Below, piece by piece: positions 5,921 through 7,263 of a stretch of 7,263 nucleotides of DNA. The position numbers and the translations under genes are program-made. Below the pieces are notes generated by a model that saw only the letters and a list, made by a program, of their open reading frames with translations, was not told the DNA's origin and ran no database searches. The stretch spans positions 1-7,263 of the forward strand of contig DASWMO010000047.1 of the NCBI GenBank assembly GCA_036399715.1. Reading direction: 5' to 3'. The stretch comes from DASVSE01 sp036399715 (lineage in GTDB: Bacteria; Bacteroidota; Rhodothermia; Rhodothermales; Rubricoccaceae). Every line of letters begins with the position of its first letter. Within the stretch, counting starts at the first letter, position 1.

Positions 5921-5922
5921 TT

Positions 5923-6471
5923 ATGTCCAAGACTTTTACAACGCCCCTACAGACCAAGCAACCTGCTACCGTCGGAGGGCGTGCCCTCTCGATGCGTGCC
6001 GCTGCCATGGCCTGCCTGTGCCTCATCGGGTGCGACACCATCGGGACCGACTCGACCTACGTCGACGCATCGGCCACTCCATGGGCCGAGATGCTCAGCG
6101 CGGTCAACCGCGCCCGCGCTGCGGGACAGAACTGCGGAGGCACGTATTCCCCGAGCGCGCGGGCACTCGTCTGGAACGAGCGCCTCGAAGTAGCGGCCGC
6201 GAACCACACGGTCGACATGGCCAGCCACCAGTATTTCGACCACGTCGGGACGGATGGGAGCCGCGTCGGCGACCGGACCACGCACGCGGGCTACGCGTGG
6301 CGCGCCGTCGGTGAGAACATCGCCCGCGGCCAGCGGAACGTCAACGAAGTCGTCGCGGACTGGATCTCGAGCCCGAGCCACTGCCGCAACCTGATGGACC
6401 CGCGGTTCATCGAGATGGGCGCATCTGAGCAAGGTCAGTACTGGACACAGGTCTTCGCCATCGGCCGCTGA
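5923..6471 (+). CDS. CAP/SCP-domain (YkwD-like) lipoprotein
   Basis: A 182-residue secreted lipoprotein with a CAP domain (cysteine-rich secretory protein / pathogenesis-related 1 fold). The ATG at 5923 follows AGGAG; an in-frame ATG at 5992 would give a very short signal of 13 residues before the lipid-bearing Cys, so the first is preferred but not certain. The signal segment RAAAMACLCLIGC ends in a lipobox LIG-Cys37, with Asp38 next. The CAP domain covers about 53-180: WAEMLSAVNRARA, LVWNERLEVAAANHTVDMA (His95), YFDHVGTDGSRVGDR, GYAWRAVGENIARG (Glu131), VVADWISSPSHCRNLMDP (His153), and YWTQVFA. The two His and the Glu are the conserved cavity residues of the family. Cys71 and Cys154 are placed to form the disulfide seen in many bacterial members. 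The function of bacterial CAP proteins is poorly known, so none is assigned. The protein is probably envelope-anchored, and its upstream region shares motifs with that of the ice-binding protein. Confidence 0.93.
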   Translation: MSKTFTTPLQTKQPATVGGRALSMRAAAMACLCLIGCDTIGTDSTYVDASATPWAEMLSAVNRARAAGQNCGGTYSPSARALVWNERLEVAAANHTVDMASHQYFDHVGTDGSRVGDRTTHAGYAWRAVGENIARGQRNVNEVVADWISSPSHCRNLMDPRFIEMGASEQGQYWTQVFAIGR

Positions 6472-6492
6472 CGACCGCCGAGTCCCATACGC

Positions 6493-6511
6493 GTCGCATG
6501 AGCCGTGCGAC
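6493..6511. terminator. Weak stem-loop between convergent genes
   Basis: GTCGCA-N7-TGCGAC forms a 6-bp stem in the 61-base gap between the convergent CAP and DUF2231 genes. The position suits a bidirectional terminator, but the stem is short and there is no T or A run on either side. Confidence 0.25.
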
Positions 6512-6532
6512 AGGCGGACGCCGCGTGGCCGA

Positions 6533-7009
6533 TTAGCTCGGCGTCGCGTCGGCACCCTCCGCGACGCCAACCTTGTAGCGGTACGAGAGTTCGCCGCCGA
6601 GAAAGCCCGTCACGCCGAGCAGGCCCGCGACGGCCGCCGTCAGTGCGACGTCGCCGGCCGTGATGCGGGACGGCCGCGCGCGCCGCGCGAGCAGGTTCGC
6701 GGCCGTCAGCCCGAGCGCGGCCACGTTGCCGGCCGCGTGCAGCCGGCCCGTGGTGAGCCCCCGCGGCCGCTCCATCGTGAAATAGTCCAGCGACCCGACG
6801 GCGCCGGCGGCGAGGCCGCTCACGAGGCCGCTCGTGAGCAGCAGCCGCGAGGCGCGCGGCCAGAACGGGTCGTGCCCACGTCGGCCGGCGACATCGGTCC
6901 CGAGCGCTGCCGTGAGCAGCGCGATCGGAAACGGGATGAGCATCGGGTGGAGTGGGTGGCGGCCAATCGTGGCCGCGCCCTGGACGCCGCGGGCGGGGAT
7001 ATCGGACAT
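6533..7009 (-). CDS. DUF2231 family integral membrane protein
   Basis: A 158-residue membrane protein. The N-terminal motif GRHPLHPMLIPFPIALL (residues 16-32) and the C-terminal GFLGGELSYRYKVGV (135-149) are the signature ends of the DUF2231 family, which has no established biochemical role. Four hydrophobic stretches can be seen: about 23-41, 55-75, 92-109 and 118-138, with charged or polar loops between (GRRGHDPFWPR, DYFTMERPRG, RRARPSR). The conserved His residues near the membrane (His18, His21, His91) could bind a metal or haem, but nothing here shows this. The length is normal for the family. No Shine-Dalgarno is evident before the ATG at 7009. The gene lies 51 bases after the stop of the DUF6582-like gene on the same strand, so the two may be co-transcribed, and it converges on the CAP gene. 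Confidence 0.88.
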   Translation of the reverse strand: MSDIPARGVQGAATIGRHPLHPMLIPFPIALLTAALGTDVAGRRGHDPFWPRASRLLLTSGLVSGLAAGAVGSLDYFTMERPRGLTTGRLHAAGNVAALGLTAANLLARRARPSRITAGDVALTAAVAGLLGVTGFLGGELSYRYKVGVAEGADATPS

Positions 7010-7060
7010 GGGTTCGGTGAGGTTCTAGGCAGTCGAGATGGTCGGACGCTCAGATGCGTG

Positions 7061-7263
7061 CTAATCGTCGTTCAACTCGACACCGTGCTTTTCGGCGGCC
7101 CGGCGGATGCGCTTCTTGATCTCCGCGACGTCGGCCGTGCTGTACTTCGCCGCGTTGTCGGCGTGGTTGATGTAGCTGTGGGCCGCCCGGACATGCTCCG
7201 GCGTGTCGACCGGGTACTTCTTGTTGACCGGGTCGGCGAACTCGACGTCGCCGTACTCATGCT
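7061..7263 (-). CDS. Small DUF6582-like protein, C-terminal part (start outside window)
   Basis: On the minus strand a frame is open from the window edge to a TAG at 7061-7063 and gives 66 residues: HEYGDVEFADPVNKKYPVDT, then PEHVRAAHSYINHADNAAKY, then STADVAEIKKRIRRAAEKHG and VELNDD. The pattern (KYPVDTPEHVRAA..YI....NAAKYS..D...IK.RI..AA.KHGVEL) resembles DUF6582 proteins, small soluble proteins of unknown function with the plan KYP..-HVRNA-...-RI..AA.K.GV. The family name is from memory and is moderately sure; that the frame codes is well supported by the balanced composition (Lys, Asn, Tyr, Ile in a high-GC genome) compared with the Ser/Thr/Arg-rich alternative frame on the same strand. 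The last residues are acidic. The DUF2231 gene follows 51 bases downstream. Confidence 0.8.
   Translation of the reverse strand, partial: HEYGDVEFADPVNKKYPVDTPEHVRAAHSYINHADNAAKYSTADVAEIKKRIRRAAEKHGVELNDD

Larger units (their letters stand above)
5298..5922. other. Non-coding region between the ice-binding and CAP protein genes
   Basis: This is 625 bases without a credible gene; a 108-codon plus-strand frame at 5360-5686 has no signal sequence, domain or homology that I recognise and runs into the AT-rich island. Contents in order: three hairpins after the stop codon (5298-5379); about 240 bases with little structure; the AT-rich island (5623-5692); a perfect 14-base palindrome CGCAGCCGGCTGCG (5702-5715); the CCGAATACGTAG dyad (5742-5789); GCATGTCGCCC (5850-5860), similar to 2984-2994; and the CTATCAGGAG block (5911-5920). 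The last 220 bases are probably the control region of the CAP gene. Confidence 0.6.

Noticed and set aside
7072..7260. Ser/Thr/Arg-rich minus-strand frame with an internal ATG
   Set aside because: Its composition is typical of a shifted frame; the neighbouring frame ending at 7061 gives a balanced, recognisable protein.

Overview
The window is high-GC DNA, probably from a member of the Rhodothermota / Bacteroidota assemblage (a Rubricoccaceae-like marine bacterium is my best guess). The grounds are a secreted protein that ends in a Por/T9SS-type C-terminal sorting domain, GC-rich codon use throughout, and surface-module sequences typical of that group. The lineage is inferred, not proven.

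Layout. (1) 1-2625, plus strand: a compact signalling operon. It holds the C-terminal end of a HisKA-type histidine kinase, then a soluble PAS-PAS-HisKA_3 kinase of NarX/DegS type, then a NarL/FixJ response regulator. The genes overlap by 4 and 26 bases, so translation is probably coupled. (2) 2626-3095: a 470-base non-coding region with a possible terminator hairpin and a dyad centred on CCGAATACGTAG. (3) 3096-5297, plus strand: a 733-residue secreted protein with a signal peptide, a DUF3494 ice-binding beta-solenoid, a surface module and a T9SS sorting domain, followed by a strong GC-rich hairpin. (4) 5298-5922: a 625-base non-coding region with a strikingly AT-rich island and a second CCGAATACGTAG dyad. 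(5) 5923-6471, plus strand: a CAP/SCP-domain (YkwD-like) lipoprotein. (6) 6533-7263, minus strand: a DUF2231 membrane protein and, upstream of it in the same direction, the C-terminal part of a small DUF6582-like protein whose start lies outside the window.

How it may fit together. The most interesting signal is that the upstream regions of the ice-binding protein and the CAP lipoprotein share an ordered set of motifs: a dyad starting with the same 12-mer CCGAATACGTAG, then GCAYGTCGCYC, then CCACC-N(3-4)-CTATCAGGRG just before an ATG. The 12-mer and the CTATCAGG block lie 166 and 169 bases apart in the two copies. This suggests that both envelope/secreted genes belong to one regulon, and the adjacent NarL-type regulator is an obvious but unproven candidate to control it. 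The sensor kinase's second PAS domain looks like a LOV domain that has lost its photoactive cysteine and other flavin-contacting residues.
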